Positions 1 to 8,691 of a stretch of DNA of 64,000 nucleotides are shown piece after piece. Position numbers and translations under genes: made by a program. The notes below the pieces were generated by a model. It ran no database searches. It saw only the letters and a program-made list of their open reading frames with translations, and was not told the DNA's origin. The stretch spans positions 3,464,001-3,528,000 of the forward strand of contig NZ_CP026363.1 in the NCBI RefSeq assembly GCF_004117055.1, read 5' to 3'. Within the stretch, counting starts at the first letter, position 1. The number at the start of each line of letters is the position of its first letter. Source of the stretch: Brevibacillus agri. Lineage in GTDB: Bacteria; Bacillota; Bacilli; Brevibacillales; Brevibacillaceae.

Positions 1-639
1 TTCCGCGTTCAGCCCGTTGTATTTGGCAATGCGGGCGACGTTGGAATTGTTGCCGTAATATTTGCGGGACAGCATGAACAGCGTCTCTCCCTTTTGTACG
101 ACGTGCTTGACGACTTTTGGCTTCTGGGCTGGTTGTACCGGCTTCTGTTCAGGAGCTGGCTGTGCCGGAGCAGGAGCAGCAGATGCGCTCTCGGTTTTTT
201 GCTGGACGGGCTTGCTCTCGGTTTGCGGAGCTACTGCCGCGCTTGTGCTGGCCGGAGCGCTGCTTGCGGCAGTAGCAGGCGGCGAAGCGGCAACAGACGC
301 AGATTCAGTCTGCTCGGCTGGCTGCGCAGTCTCTGCGGGAGTAGACGGGAGCGCCACCGATGTTGGCTCGCTGGCGGCTGTTTCCGTTTCCGCTCCCGTT
401 TCTGCTTCGGCTGCCGCCGTCTTCGCTTCGCCTGCCTCTGGCGGCGTCAAGATCATGTCGACGGCTTCTGCCTGTTCCCGGGCTACATTCGCCTTGTACA
501 GCTCCAGGCCGATCAGCCCGAAAAAAACAAGTCCAAATACCAAGAGTCCCGACCGAACCCATGTTTTCAATCCCACTGACGCTTTTGGGCGGGTATGACG
601 GGAGCGTCGAGGCGGCAATTGGTTCGTCTGCAAATTCAC
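1..639 (-). CDS. LysM-domain membrane-anchored protein, YpbE-like (C-terminus cut by window edge)
   Basis: At least 213 residues, running off the left edge. The N-terminus is basic (residues 1-25), followed by one hydrophobic segment (about 29-46), a long Ala/Pro/Glu/Ser-rich linker (about 60-170) and the start of a LysM domain (HVVQKGETLFMLSRKYYG). This is the layout of a protein tethered to the membrane that reaches into peptidoglycan. The start is GTG at 639, overlapping the TGA of the CPBP gene, with a GGGGAGGAA site upstream. The order ypbB-recQ-CPBP-LysM matches ypbB-recQ-ypbD-ypbE of B. subtilis. Its function is not known beyond probable wall binding. Confidence 0.85.
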   Translation of the reverse strand, partial: MNLQTNQLPPRRSRHTRPKASVGLKTWVRSGLLVFGLVFFGLIGLELYKANVAREQAEAVDMILTPPEAGEAKTAAAEAETGAETETAASEPTSVALPSTPAETAQPAEQTESASVAASPPATAASSAPASTSAAVAPQTESKPVQQKTESASAAPAPAQPAPEQKPVQPAQKPKVVKHVVQKGETLFMLSRKYYGNNSNVARIAKYNGLNAE

Positions 640-1217
640 TCTTCCTCCCCCTTTTCCTTTTTCAAAGTCTTTTGCAGATAAAAGGCCAATGAAACATCAA
701 TGGCAATATGCGCGACGATGGGCGGCCACAAAGAGCCGTGCCAATCCATCAGCAGCCCCAACAGCCAGCTCGTGCCATACACGCTCGCGATTAACAGCGG
801 CTTTTTCAAATAGCGCACATGTACGAGCGTAAAGATGAGGCTCGTCCAGGCATTCCCGGCAAACGGCTGGATCACGCCGCGAAACAGCCATTCCTCGCCA
901 ATACCGACGATGACGCATACGAGCACCGTCAGGCTGGAAGACATGGCTCCAAACACTTTTTCGTTGATGCTGCCGTCGTCCTGCCAGCGTCTGGGTAAAT
1001 AGGTTTCCATGGCAATGCTGAAGAGCACAATCCCCGCTGCCACACCGCACGCAAGGCCGATTCCCTTCCACCCCGGGAAGCTGAACAAGCCAAGCGTCCC
1101 TTGCCATCCGTGGACCCAGAAGCTGCTTGCCGCTGCCGCCGCCAAAACCAACGCCTGGGTCAGCCACAGATTCAGCCGCAGCGTCGCTTCATCCACCTCT
1201 AGCCCACTTTCTTTCAC
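636..1217 (-). CDS. CPBP (CAAX-type) intramembrane metalloprotease, YpbD-like
   Basis: About 193 residues and strongly hydrophobic, with several membrane segments. The CPBP family signature is present: EEWLFRG (EExxxR), then FTLVHV, then AHIAID, which together supply the putative metal ligands. I chose GTG at 1217, just after the recQ stop and behind AAAGGAG; the longer reading frame would run back into recQ. The position after recQ matches ypbD of B. subtilis. Family members are membrane proteases or bacteriocin-immunity-like proteins; the substrate here is unknown. Confidence 0.8.
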   Translation of the reverse strand: MKESGLEVDEATLRLNLWLTQALVLAAAAASSFWVHGWQGTLGLFSFPGWKGIGLACGVAAGIVLFSIAMETYLPRRWQDDGSINEKVFGAMSSSLTVLVCVIVGIGEEWLFRGVIQPFAGNAWTSLIFTLVHVRYLKKPLLIASVYGTSWLLGLLMDWHGSLWPPIVAHIAIDVSLAFYLQKTLKKEKGEEE

Positions 1218-1234
1218 GTAATCGTTCTCTCCTT

Positions 1235-2743
1235 TTATTTTTTCGGCAAAAGCTTGTCCAATGCCTGCCGCAAACTCCAACTGTTTTGTGCTTCCGGCTG
1301 CATCAGCGCGGGCTGCTGCCCTTCGTAAGCTTGCCGCTGCAATCCGCAGCGCGAGCAGCAAAAACGGTCATAGCCGTGGTCTGCTTCGCCAAAGTATTGA
1401 TTCAAATGCTTGCGCAGACAACTGTCGGCGAGCACGTACGATACCATTTCGGACAACTTTTTTCGCTTGACGGCCTTTCGCTTTTCCGTCTCCTGCCAAA
1501 TATCATGGACGGGATTGGCTATTTCGTGTGTGCTGCTCACCTGCGCCCGGGACAGGGCACGCTCTGTATAAAAGGTGAGCATGGCCGCCATTTCCTCGGA
1601 CATGTCGATCATGGCCAATGCCTGGGCATCCAGGGCCGCTCCCCCGCGGTAATATTGGATAAACTGCTGGATTTGCACAGGAGTCGGGTATTCCTTGTCC
1701 AGCATGTACTGATGAATCTGGATGTCCTCCTGGGCGTACAGCAGCATGGCATAGCCGGGCCGTCCATCGCGGCCGATCCTGCCGATCTCCTGCGAGTACG
1801 CCTCCAGGCTTGCTGGCATCTGGTAGTGAATGACGTAGCGAATATCCGGCTTGTCGATGCCCATGCCAAATGCGTTCGTCGCGATGATGACGTCCAGTTC
1901 GCCCGCCAGAAACTGCGTCTGGATCAGCATCCGCTCTATGCTGTTCATGCCTCCGTGGTAACCGTCCACGCGCCTTTTCCCGTCGAGCTGATACGCAGCC
2001 ACGAGCACATCGACGGCCTGCCGCGTGCTGCAATAGACGATTCCCGGCCCTTCCAGCCTGTCCATCAGCTCGAACGTCAGTTGGCGCCGCTCGCTTTCCC
2101 CGTTCACTTCCGCCAGATCAAACGCGATGTTTGCCCGATTGAGCGATTGCACGACGACATGTTCCTGCGCAATCCCGAACAGGGAGCAGATTTCATTGCG
2201 CACCGCTGTCGTCGCCGTCGCGGTCACAGCCAGCACGGGCGGATTGCCGAGCTGTTTTAGCGTGTCCGGCAGCCGCAAGTAATCGGTGCGAAAATCGTGT
2301 CCCCACGCGGAGATGCAGTGGGCTTCGTCAATCGCCAGAAGCGACACCCGCGCGCGGCCCAGCACTTGCTGGACGTAGGGCTGCTGCAGCTTTTCCGGCG
2401 AAATGTACAGCAGCTTGCAGGCGCCAGCCGCGATCTTCTGCAACACTTCCCGCGCCTCTGCCGGGTCTTGCGTGCTGTTTAAATAGGCGGCAGGTATGCG
2501 CCTTTTCGTGCGCAGTTGCTGAACCTGATCGACCATGAGCGAAATGAGCGGGGAAACCACCACCGTGATACCCGGCAACAGCAAGGCAGGAAGCTGATAG
2601 GTGACCGATTTCCCGCCGCCCGTTGCCATCAGGCCGAGGACGCTCTGTCCGCCTAGCACTCGTTTTATGATAGCCGCTTGGCCCGGCCGGAATGCCTCGT
2701 AGCCGAAATACTCCTTCAAATAGTCGTGCAACTCTTTATCCAT
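1235..2743 (-). CDS. recQ: RecQ-family ATP-dependent DNA helicase
   Basis: 502 residues. It is a 3'-5' helicase of the superfamily 2 RecQ type, acting in recombination and repair. The Q motif region FRPGQ lies at 18-22, Walker A TGGGKS at 41-46, the DEAH box at 139-142, motif VI QEIGRIGRDG further on, and C-terminal cysteines (DSC...FCCSRC) typical of the RecQ zinc-binding subdomain. There is no obvious HRDC domain, so this is the short form, near the length of B. subtilis YpbC/RecQ. It overlaps the end of ypbB by 8 bases, indicating coupled translation. Confidence 0.93.
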   Translation of the reverse strand: MDKELHDYLKEYFGYEAFRPGQAAIIKRVLGGQSVLGLMATGGGKSVTYQLPALLLPGITVVVSPLISLMVDQVQQLRTKRRIPAAYLNSTQDPAEAREVLQKIAAGACKLLYISPEKLQQPYVQQVLGRARVSLLAIDEAHCISAWGHDFRTDYLRLPDTLKQLGNPPVLAVTATATTAVRNEICSLFGIAQEHVVVQSLNRANIAFDLAEVNGESERRQLTFELMDRLEGPGIVYCSTRQAVDVLVAAYQLDGKRRVDGYHGGMNSIERMLIQTQFLAGELDVIIATNAFGMGIDKPDIRYVIHYQMPASLEAYSQEIGRIGRDGRPGYAMLLYAQEDIQIHQYMLDKEYPTPVQIQQFIQYYRGGAALDAQALAMIDMSEEMAAMLTFYTERALSRAQVSSTHEIANPVHDIWQETEKRKAVKRKKLSEMVSYVLADSCLRKHLNQYFGEADHGYDRFCCSRCGLQRQAYEGQQPALMQPEAQNSWSLRQALDKLLPKK

Positions 2744-3854
2744 TCGTCTCCCCCTGCCTGCGGGCCAACGCCAGACGGATTTGCAAATAGCTGACGGCAG
2801 GCCCGACGTGGTCCTTGATGAGCCGCAGTCTGCTCGTTTGCAACGCTTCGCTTGCGGCGACGATCACGCTGCGCGTCTCGGGGGACAAATAGGCCGATTC
2901 ATCCCACTCCGGACAGCGCAGGGCAATTTCCACGAGATGATCTTCGACCGTGCTTTCTTTCATTTGCCGTCTGACGGCGATCTCCGCCTTGCTCCAGCCG
3001 CGCTGCACCATGGCATACGTCCGGGCCGCGCTGTCGCTCAACCGCGGATCGAGCTTGTTTTCCCGGGTGACCAGCCGGGAAAGCAGCGGAAACGCCTCTG
3101 CTTCCTTCATCAGCCGTTGCATCGAGGCAGCCAGCCCATAGCGGAACAACAGCGTCAGATAGACGCGCGTCACCTGCTGTTGCTTCGCCAGTTGTCCAAG
3201 CGTTTTTCCCACCTGCGAGATGCCGGATAGTTGAGTGACCAGCAGCTTTTGCACCTCGGGCGCAAGCGGCTCCCACAGCCGGTACAGCTCCTCGGCCAGC
3301 CCGTCTGTCCATACCGCTCTCGCCTCTTTCGGCTGCAACTGCTCCTTGACCCAAAGCTGGACGGATTTGTCGGTCACGACAGGCGTAAACCCAAGGTCTT
3401 TTCCCAGCATTTGCGACACCGTTTGCACCAGAAGGTGAAGCCGCTGCCAAAACGTCTCGATGCGCGAAGCGAAATCAAACTGCGTAAAGGGCGCAAACCA
3501 GACGGCGAAGCGGTATTTCTCATACGCCTCCCGGGCAGACTGGCAGCCTGTTTCGGTGACCAAAAACGTCGGCTTGGGGCTTGCCCCTTCCCCTTCCCGC
3601 TGTTGCAAATGCCCTTTTTGAAACAAAGTTGCAACAATTTTATCCCAATCCTCTTTTGAAAAACCGGGAAACATCCGATAATACGGATAAAGGTTGTACA
3701 AATGCACATCCTGCAGGGTCTGATTCGCTTTTCTGCCGCGCAGTATGTAGTAGGCTGACTGAAGCGTTCTCTCGTTCGCCAGAGGAATCATCGCATTCAG
3801 GGCGACAGCGCATAGAAGCTCAAGTTCCTCTGCCACACTGTTTTGACTGTTCAT
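2736..3854 (-). CDS. ypbB: YpbB-like protein with helicase-type helix-turn-helix C-terminus
   Basis: About 372 residues. The C-terminal third (about residues 270-335, with GWSKAEIAVRRQMKESTVEDHL) reads as the winged HTH found next to RecQ helicases. The rest is helical with no catalytic motif that I can see. The start is ATG at 3854, five codons inside the longest frame, because AAGGAG lies five bases upstream. It is the first gene of the ypbB-recQ operon, as in B. subtilis. It probably supports RecQ on DNA, but that is inference from the pairing. Confidence 0.82.
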   Translation of the reverse strand: MNSQNSVAEELELLCAVALNAMIPLANERTLQSAYYILRGRKANQTLQDVHLYNLYPYYRMFPGFSKEDWDKIVATLFQKGHLQQREGEGASPKPTFLVTETGCQSAREAYEKYRFAVWFAPFTQFDFASRIETFWQRLHLLVQTVSQMLGKDLGFTPVVTDKSVQLWVKEQLQPKEARAVWTDGLAEELYRLWEPLAPEVQKLLVTQLSGISQVGKTLGQLAKQQQVTRVYLTLLFRYGLAASMQRLMKEAEAFPLLSRLVTRENKLDPRLSDSAARTYAMVQRGWSKAEIAVRRQMKESTVEDHLVEIALRCPEWDESAYLSPETRSVIVAASEALQTSRLRLIKDHVGPAVSYLQIRLALARRQGETNG

Positions 3855-3941
3855 TGGTACTCCTTGCACTTTTCCTTTTTATTTTTGGCGGGCATGGCAG
3901 CCTGCACCATTTTTGCTGGATTGGATTTGGAGGATTTCTTT

Positions 3942-4859
3942 ATGACAAAACGATTGAAAAAGTCAGAATTTATGATGGCGTACATGATCATCATAACACT
4001 TGCATGCGGGGTTGGTGGATTTTTTTTCGGCGCCCATTATATGAAGTCATCGATTGAAGCCGAGCAGGCGGCTGCGCTGGAAGCCAAACAAAAAGAAGCG
4101 GAAAAGGAAAAGCTCCTGCGCGAGCAAAAGCTGTACAGCGAGCAGGACTTCATCCGCTTTTACTACGCCGTGTACGCGCCGGCGCTTGAACTGAAACAGG
4201 CGCATTTCGATGCGATGGCAAATTGGGGAAGCCTCGATCAGAAAGGCCGCTCTGACGCGTTGAAGCAGTTGGAAAAGCTCGCCGAGCAGACGCTGAAGGA
4301 GTTGGAAAAAAAGGTGCCGCTCCCGACCTCTCCGCTGCTGACACAAGCACACGCCAATTTTACGAACAGTGTACGGGCTTATTTGGATAGTATGGAGAGA
4401 ATCCGTTCCGATCAGAATAGTAATGCCGCAACGCCTGCTGCCATCGCTTCCAACTTGACTTTATCCCAGAACAGTTGGTTGACGGCCCAGGAAATGGTCT
4501 ATCATTCCGTCGCGGCCTGGGAATCGGCGTATGTCGAGAAAAAACCGATGCCACAAACAGCGCCTGCAACCGTTACGGCAGCGCAGTGGAAGCAGTACCC
4601 TTTTCACTACCGGACTTATTTGGCCGCCCTGTTCATGTCTGCGAACAAGCATTGGGACAGCTACAATCCGGAAGATTTGACCGCCCGCCTCGACCTGCTG
4701 CTTGCTTCCAGCGAGTCGCAAACGTTGGGAATCACGGATGTGGCAGCGGCAGTGAAGGTGTTGTATGCAACCGATGCCGTCCACTTTGGCGATTTCAAGA
4801 AGTTGAATGGCAAGCTTTACTCCGTACTGAACACCCCTGAAATCCCGCTTTACAAGTAG
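3942..4859 (+). CDS. Unknown membrane-anchored protein with helical extracytoplasmic domain
   Basis: About 305 residues, not recognised. It has a basic N-terminus, one membrane segment (about residues 11-31), then a Lys/Glu/Ala-rich coiled coil (about 35-65) and a helix-rich domain without cysteines or known motifs. ATG at 3942 is preceded by GGAGG; the longer frame starting at 3843 would overlap ypbB and has no good ribosome site. It is divergent from ypbB across 87 bases and about 100 bases ahead of fer, where B. subtilis has no gene as far as I recall. Function unknown. Confidence 0.75.
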   Translation: MTKRLKKSEFMMAYMIIITLACGVGGFFFGAHYMKSSIEAEQAAALEAKQKEAEKEKLLREQKLYSEQDFIRFYYAVYAPALELKQAHFDAMANWGSLDQKGRSDALKQLEKLAEQTLKELEKKVPLPTSPLLTQAHANFTNSVRAYLDSMERIRSDQNSNAATPAAIASNLTLSQNSWLTAQEMVYHSVAAWESAYVEKKPMPQTAPATVTAAQWKQYPFHYRTYLAALFMSANKHWDSYNPEDLTARLDLLLASSESQTLGITDVAAAVKVLYATDAVHFGDFKKLNGKLYSVLNTPEIPLYK

Positions 4860-4889
4860 TCGTACATTTTTAGACTGATTCAATCTTGA

Positions 4890-5168
<279 letters not shown>

Positions 5169-5182
5169 GATTCCAAGAACAA

Positions 5183-5217
5183 AACCTCTTACGTACTTTG
5201 TATGTAAGAGGTTTTTC
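5183..5217 (+). terminator. Rho-independent terminator of fer
   Basis: The arms AACCTCTTAC and GTAAGAGGTT flank a short loop and are followed by a T run, 14 bases after the fer stop. Confidence 0.9.
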
Positions 5218-5459
5218 AGTTTTCTCCCCTGAACGGCTGATCGACATTTTCCCGTTTCTTATTTTTTGATTTTTCGGTAAGATAAAATCATGCAGAAAAA
5301 CCGAACATTCCGGCGCATTTTTCCCATTTTTTGTGAGACTAATATCTTAACGTTCGGTTTTTGGTTGTTTTCTAGCTCTTACCCACTCCCTGATCGCTAT
5401 TATTCACGAACGATAAATCTATTTTTTTTGACATTGTTCATTTTTTCTTGTTTTTGTTC
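5218..5459. other. AT-rich non-coding region upstream of the serine operon
   Basis: I see no gene here. The stretch is rich in T runs and holds the PurBox-like inverted repeat (5296-5362) and a third CACGAACGAT copy near 5408. A TTGACA at 5429 has no convincing -10 partner. Confidence 0.6.
5296..5362. promoter_or_regulatory. Inverted PurBox-like repeats (candidate PurR sites)
   Basis: AAAAACCGAAC (5296-5306) and its exact reverse complement GTTCGGTTTTT (5352-5362) form an 11-base inverted repeat. The left copy with its flank fits the B. subtilis PurBox AWWWCCGAACWWT; the right copy differs at one position. The orientation is as in PurR control regions, but the gap is about 22 bases longer than the usual one. 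PurR regulation is inference; the repeats are seen directly. Confidence 0.45.
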
Positions 5460-5488
5460 TTGACGGTGTCATTTTGCCGTGATATCTT
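5460..5488 (+). promoter_or_regulatory. Sigma-A promoter of the T-box leader and serine operon
   Basis: TTGACG (5460-5465), a 17-base spacer and TATCTT (5483-5488). A start near 5495 would make a leader of about 340 bases, the usual size for a T-box leader. Confidence 0.65.
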
Positions 5489-5519
5489 TAGTACAAATCT
5501 TACGAAACACCACATCACC

Positions 5520-5807
5520 AACAGCGATGACGAAGAAATGCTGTGGCCCCGGAAATCCTCAGAGAGCCGATGATTGCTGCGAATCGGCGGTTTCTACCAC
5601 AGATAAGCACTTCCGAGCTGCTGCGCTGAACGGACGATTTTTCCCGTCCCAGTAGGTGCGAACGGTAGATCCGTTATCTCTACAGGTCATGTACCTGCCA
5701 AGGCTCCTTTTTGAGAAAAAGGGAGCGAATGAGGGTGGCACCGCGAAGCAAAGCCTCTCGTCCCTCACTGTTCTGTAATAGGAGCAGTGTGAGAACGGGA
5801 GGTTTTT
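5520..5807 (+). promoter_or_regulatory. T-box riboswitch, probable serine (AGC specifier)
   Basis: The leader has stem I with helix CTGTGG (about 5541-5546) pairing with CCACAG (5597-5602), the AGAGAGCC segment near 5561 typical of the distal part, and the T-box core GAGGGTGGCACCGCG (5731-5745). The specifier loop GATAAGCA contains AGC (5606-5608), a serine codon. The antiterminator bulge reads TGGC, pairing with an acceptor end GCCA, which fits the G73 of tRNA-Ser. Uncharged tRNA-Ser should therefore favour antitermination and expression of the downstream genes. The class is certain; the amino acid is inference from the specifier, the TGGC and the serA context. Confidence 0.92.
5754..5807 (+). 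terminator. T-box attenuator terminator
   Basis: CCTCTCGT pairs with ACGGGAGG, extended inside by CCCTCACTG against CAGTGTGAG, and a run of seven T follows. It is the alternative to the antiterminator formed by the T-box core. Confidence 0.9.
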
Positions 5808-5835
5808 TTATTGATTTATTTAGGAGGAGAGAGAC

Positions 5836-6990
5836 ATGTTCACTGACAAACTGATTTTGCGCATTCCCGGCCCTACCCCGATCCCCCCTCGCGTGCAGTT
5901 GGCGATGAGCCAGCCGATGATCGGACATCGCAGCGGCAAATTTTCCGCTCTGTTCGCTCGCACGGCGGAACGACTGAAGCCTTACTTCGGTACGACCCAG
6001 GACGTGTACATCCTGGCTGGCAGCGGAACCGCCGCGCTGGAAACAGGCGTCGTGAACACTCTGCAGCCTGGAGATGAGGCAGCGATTCTCGTCAGCGGCG
6101 CTTTCGGCGAGCGTTTCGCCAAAATTTGCGAGCGCTACGGCGTGGTTGCCCACCGTCTGGAGGTTCCTTGGGGGCAGGCCGTTACACCAGAGCTGCTGGA
6201 AGCTTTCCTCAAGGAAAAACCGCAAGTAAAAGCGGTATTCGCGACCTACTGTGAAACATCTACCGGGGTGCAAAACCCGATTGCCGAGCTTGCCAAAACG
6301 ATCCGTACCCATTCGGACGCGCTGTTCATCGTAGACGCGGTTAGCTGCCTGGGCGCTGTCCCTTGCGAAATGGACGCCTGGGGTGTCGACATCGTCGTGA
6401 CCGGCTCGCAAAAAGCGTTTATGCTGCCAACCGGCCTTGCTTTTCTGGCGGCGAGCGAACGCGCCTGGAAAGTCATCGAAGCGAACAAGCCGCTCGCTTT
6501 TTATCTCGACCTGAAGGCGTACAAAAAAAGCCTCGCCGAGCAAACAACGCCGTACACCCCTGCCGTCTCGCTCATTTTCGGTCTGGCCGAGGTGCTCGAT
6601 ATGCTCGACGAGGAAGGCTTGCCTGCGATCATCAAACGCCATGAGCTGATGCGCGACATGACCCGCGCAGCCATGCGGGCGTTGAACGTCAACCTGATGG
6701 CCGACGACGCTTACGCCGCTCTGACCGTCACTTCCTGCGATCCTCAAGGGGCGTTTGACGCAGAAGCGCTGCGCAAGGTGCTGACGAAGCAGTACAACGT
6801 CACCATCGCCGGCGGCCAACAGCATTTGAAGGGGAAAATTTTCCGCATCGGGCACATGGGCTATTGCGAGCCGCTCGATGTCCTGCAAGTGATTTCCGCG
6901 ATTGAAATGTCGCTCCACCAGATCGGTGCTCCAGTCGAACTGGGTGCCGGTGTCAAAGCTGCTCAGGAGGTGCTCATTGCACATGTATAA
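5836..6990 (+). CDS. Class V PLP aminotransferase (alanine-glyoxylate/serine-pyruvate type), probable serine biosynthesis
   Basis: 384 residues, fold type I. The pyridoxal lysine is in VVTGSQKAF (about residue 198) and the phosphate-binding region in LAGSGTAALE. It belongs to the alanine-glyoxylate/serine-pyruvate/PucG branch and not to the SerC branch. It lies directly behind a serine T-box and overlaps serA by 8 bases, so the likely job is amination of 3-phosphohydroxypyruvate or a related serine step. The substrate is inference from context. The ribosome site is AGGAGGAG. Confidence 0.88.
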   Translation: MFTDKLILRIPGPTPIPPRVQLAMSQPMIGHRSGKFSALFARTAERLKPYFGTTQDVYILAGSGTAALETGVVNTLQPGDEAAILVSGAFGERFAKICERYGVVAHRLEVPWGQAVTPELLEAFLKEKPQVKAVFATYCETSTGVQNPIAELAKTIRTHSDALFIVDAVSCLGAVPCEMDAWGVDIVVTGSQKAFMLPTGLAFLAASERAWKVIEANKPLAFYLDLKAYKKSLAEQTTPYTPAVSLIFGLAEVLDMLDEEGLPAIIKRHELMRDMTRAAMRALNVNLMADDAYAALTVTSCDPQGAFDAEALRKVLTKQYNVTIAGGQQHLKGKIFRIGHMGYCEPLDVLQVISAIEMSLHQIGAPVELGAGVKAAQEVLIAHV

Positions 6991-8566
6991 AGTTCTCATT
7001 ACTGACCCACTTAGCGAATTTGGTATCCAGCAACTGCTGGACGCAGAAGATGTCGAAGTCGTCCGCAAAACCAACCTCTCTCCTGCTGAGCTGATCGAAG
7101 TCATCGGCGACTACGACGCCTTGCTCGTCCGCAGCCAAACACAGGTGACAGCCGAGGTGCTCGCCGCCGGGAAGAACCTGAAAGCAGTCGGCCGCGCTGG
7201 CGTAGGCGTGGACAATATCGACATCGCCGCAGCGACTCAGGCGGGTATCCCGGTCATCAATGCGCCGGACGGCAATACGATTTCCACCGCCGAGCATTCC
7301 TTCGCCATGCTGATGGCAGTCGCTCGCAACATCCCGCAGGCGCACAAAAAGCTGGTCGACGGCACTTGGGACCGCAAAAGCTTCCAAGGAGTGGAGTTGA
7401 ACAAAAAAGTGCTCGGCGTCATCGGCATGGGCCGGATCGGCTCCGAGGTCGCCAAACGGGCCAAAGCGTTTGGGATGAGCGTCATGGGCTACGACCCGTT
7501 CATGACGGAAGAACGCGCGCAAAAAATGGGCGTCATCCACGCGACTGTCGATGAGATTTGCCGTCAGGCCGATTTCATCACCGTTCACACCCCGCTGACA
7601 AAAGAAACACGCCACATCATCAGCACGCGTGAATTTGCCAAGATGAAGGAAGGCGTGCGTCTCATCAACTGCGCGCGCGGCGGCATCATCGACGAGAAAG
7701 CGTTGTACGAAGCCATCACAAGCGGCAAAGTCGCCGGAGCCGCTCTGGACGTATTCGAGGAAGAGCCGCCTGTCGACAACCCCCTGGTCGGCCTGCCGCA
7801 AGTGGTCACGACCCCTCACCTGGGCGCTTCGACAGTGGAAGCGCAGGAAAACGTCGCGGTCGACGTTTCCGAGGAGATTTTGAAGGTACTGCGCGGCGAG
7901 CCGTTCAAAAACGCCGTAAACCTGCCGTCCATCCCTGCACACGTGATGGAAAAGGTGCAGCCGTACTTCCAGCTCGGTGAGAAGCTGGGCCATTTCCTCG
8001 CCCAAGTGACTGTCGGTTCGATCTCCGAGGTGGCAATCAAATACAGCGGCGAGCTGACCGACGTGGATACGTCGCCACTGACCCGTACCGTCCTGAAGGG
8101 CGTCTTGTCCTTCCGCCTCGGCGAAGTCGCGAACTACGTGAATGCGCCGCTGCTGGCAAAAGTGCGCGACATCACCGTTACCGAGCAAAAGGCGGCGCAA
8201 AACAAAGGCTTTACCAACCTGCTGACGGTTACCCTGAAGACGACGCAAGAAACTCGCACCGTTGCGGGTACGCGTCTCAACGGCTACGGCGCGCGGATTG
8301 TGAAAATTGACGACTTCGCCATCGACGTGGCGCCAGAAGGCTATCTGCTCTATATTCACCACAACGACCGCCCCGGTGTCATCGGACGCGTCGGTTCCAT
8401 CCTTGGCGAAAACAGCGTCAACATCGCGACGATGCAAGTAGGGCGCCGCGATGTCGGCGGAGACGCGATCATGATGCTGTCTGTAGACAAACCGCTGACC
8501 CCCGAGCTGCTCGATACGATGGGCGAGCTGGCCGAAGTGAAAAGCGTCACGCAAATTGAACTGTAG
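6983..8566 (+). CDS. serA: D-3-phosphoglycerate dehydrogenase
   Basis: 527 residues, close to B. subtilis SerA (525). It oxidises 3-phosphoglycerate to phosphohydroxypyruvate, the first step of serine synthesis. The NAD-binding motif GVIGMGRIGSEVA lies near 144-156, catalytic segments are NCARGG and TPHLG, followed by an ACT-like intervening domain and a C-terminal ACT domain (YIHHNDRPGVIGRVG) for feedback control by serine. The start is ATG at 6983, overlapping the end of the aminotransferase gene, with AGGAGGTG upstream; the longer frame lies inside that gene. It is expressed from the T-box-controlled promoter. Confidence 0.96.
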   Translation: MYKVLITDPLSEFGIQQLLDAEDVEVVRKTNLSPAELIEVIGDYDALLVRSQTQVTAEVLAAGKNLKAVGRAGVGVDNIDIAAATQAGIPVINAPDGNTISTAEHSFAMLMAVARNIPQAHKKLVDGTWDRKSFQGVELNKKVLGVIGMGRIGSEVAKRAKAFGMSVMGYDPFMTEERAQKMGVIHATVDEICRQADFITVHTPLTKETRHIISTREFAKMKEGVRLINCARGGIIDEKALYEAITSGKVAGAALDVFEEEPPVDNPLVGLPQVVTTPHLGASTVEAQENVAVDVSEEILKVLRGEPFKNAVNLPSIPAHVMEKVQPYFQLGEKLGHFLAQVTVGSISEVAIKYSGELTDVDTSPLTRTVLKGVLSFRLGEVANYVNAPLLAKVRDITVTEQKAAQNKGFTNLLTVTLKTTQETRTVAGTRLNGYGARIVKIDDFAIDVAPEGYLLYIHHNDRPGVIGRVGSILGENSVNIATMQVGRRDVGGDAIMMLSVDKPLTPELLDTMGELAEVKSVTQIEL

Positions 8567-8593
8567 GCGGTTTTTCCCGCTTCATTTTTCGCC

Positions 8594-8624
8594 GAAAAGA
8601 CCTGGCTGCGCGCCGGGTCTTTTG
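8594..8624 (+). terminator. Terminator of the serine operon
   Basis: AAAAGACC and GGTCTTTT arms with an inner GC/GC pairing, 27 bases after the serA stop. Confidence 0.8.
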
Positions 8625-8625
8625 C

Positions 8626-8654
8626 TTTACCCTCCATTTTGTTAGCGCTATAAT
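8626..8654 (+). promoter_or_regulatory. Sigma-A promoter of the permease gene
   Basis: TTTACC (8626-8631), a 17-base spacer and a perfect TATAAT (8649-8654), 37 bases before the start codon. Confidence 0.65.
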
Positions 8655-8691
8655 GGGACAAGATGATTTTACACCAAGAAAGGAGTTTCTT

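Noticed and set aside
1127-2260. 377-codon plus-strand frame opposite recQ
   Set aside because: RecQ motifs are on the minus strand, and the antisense product shows no family features.
6974-8554. 526-codon minus-strand frame opposite serA
   Set aside because: A shadow of serA; His/Asp/Arg-rich low-complexity product, no start signals.
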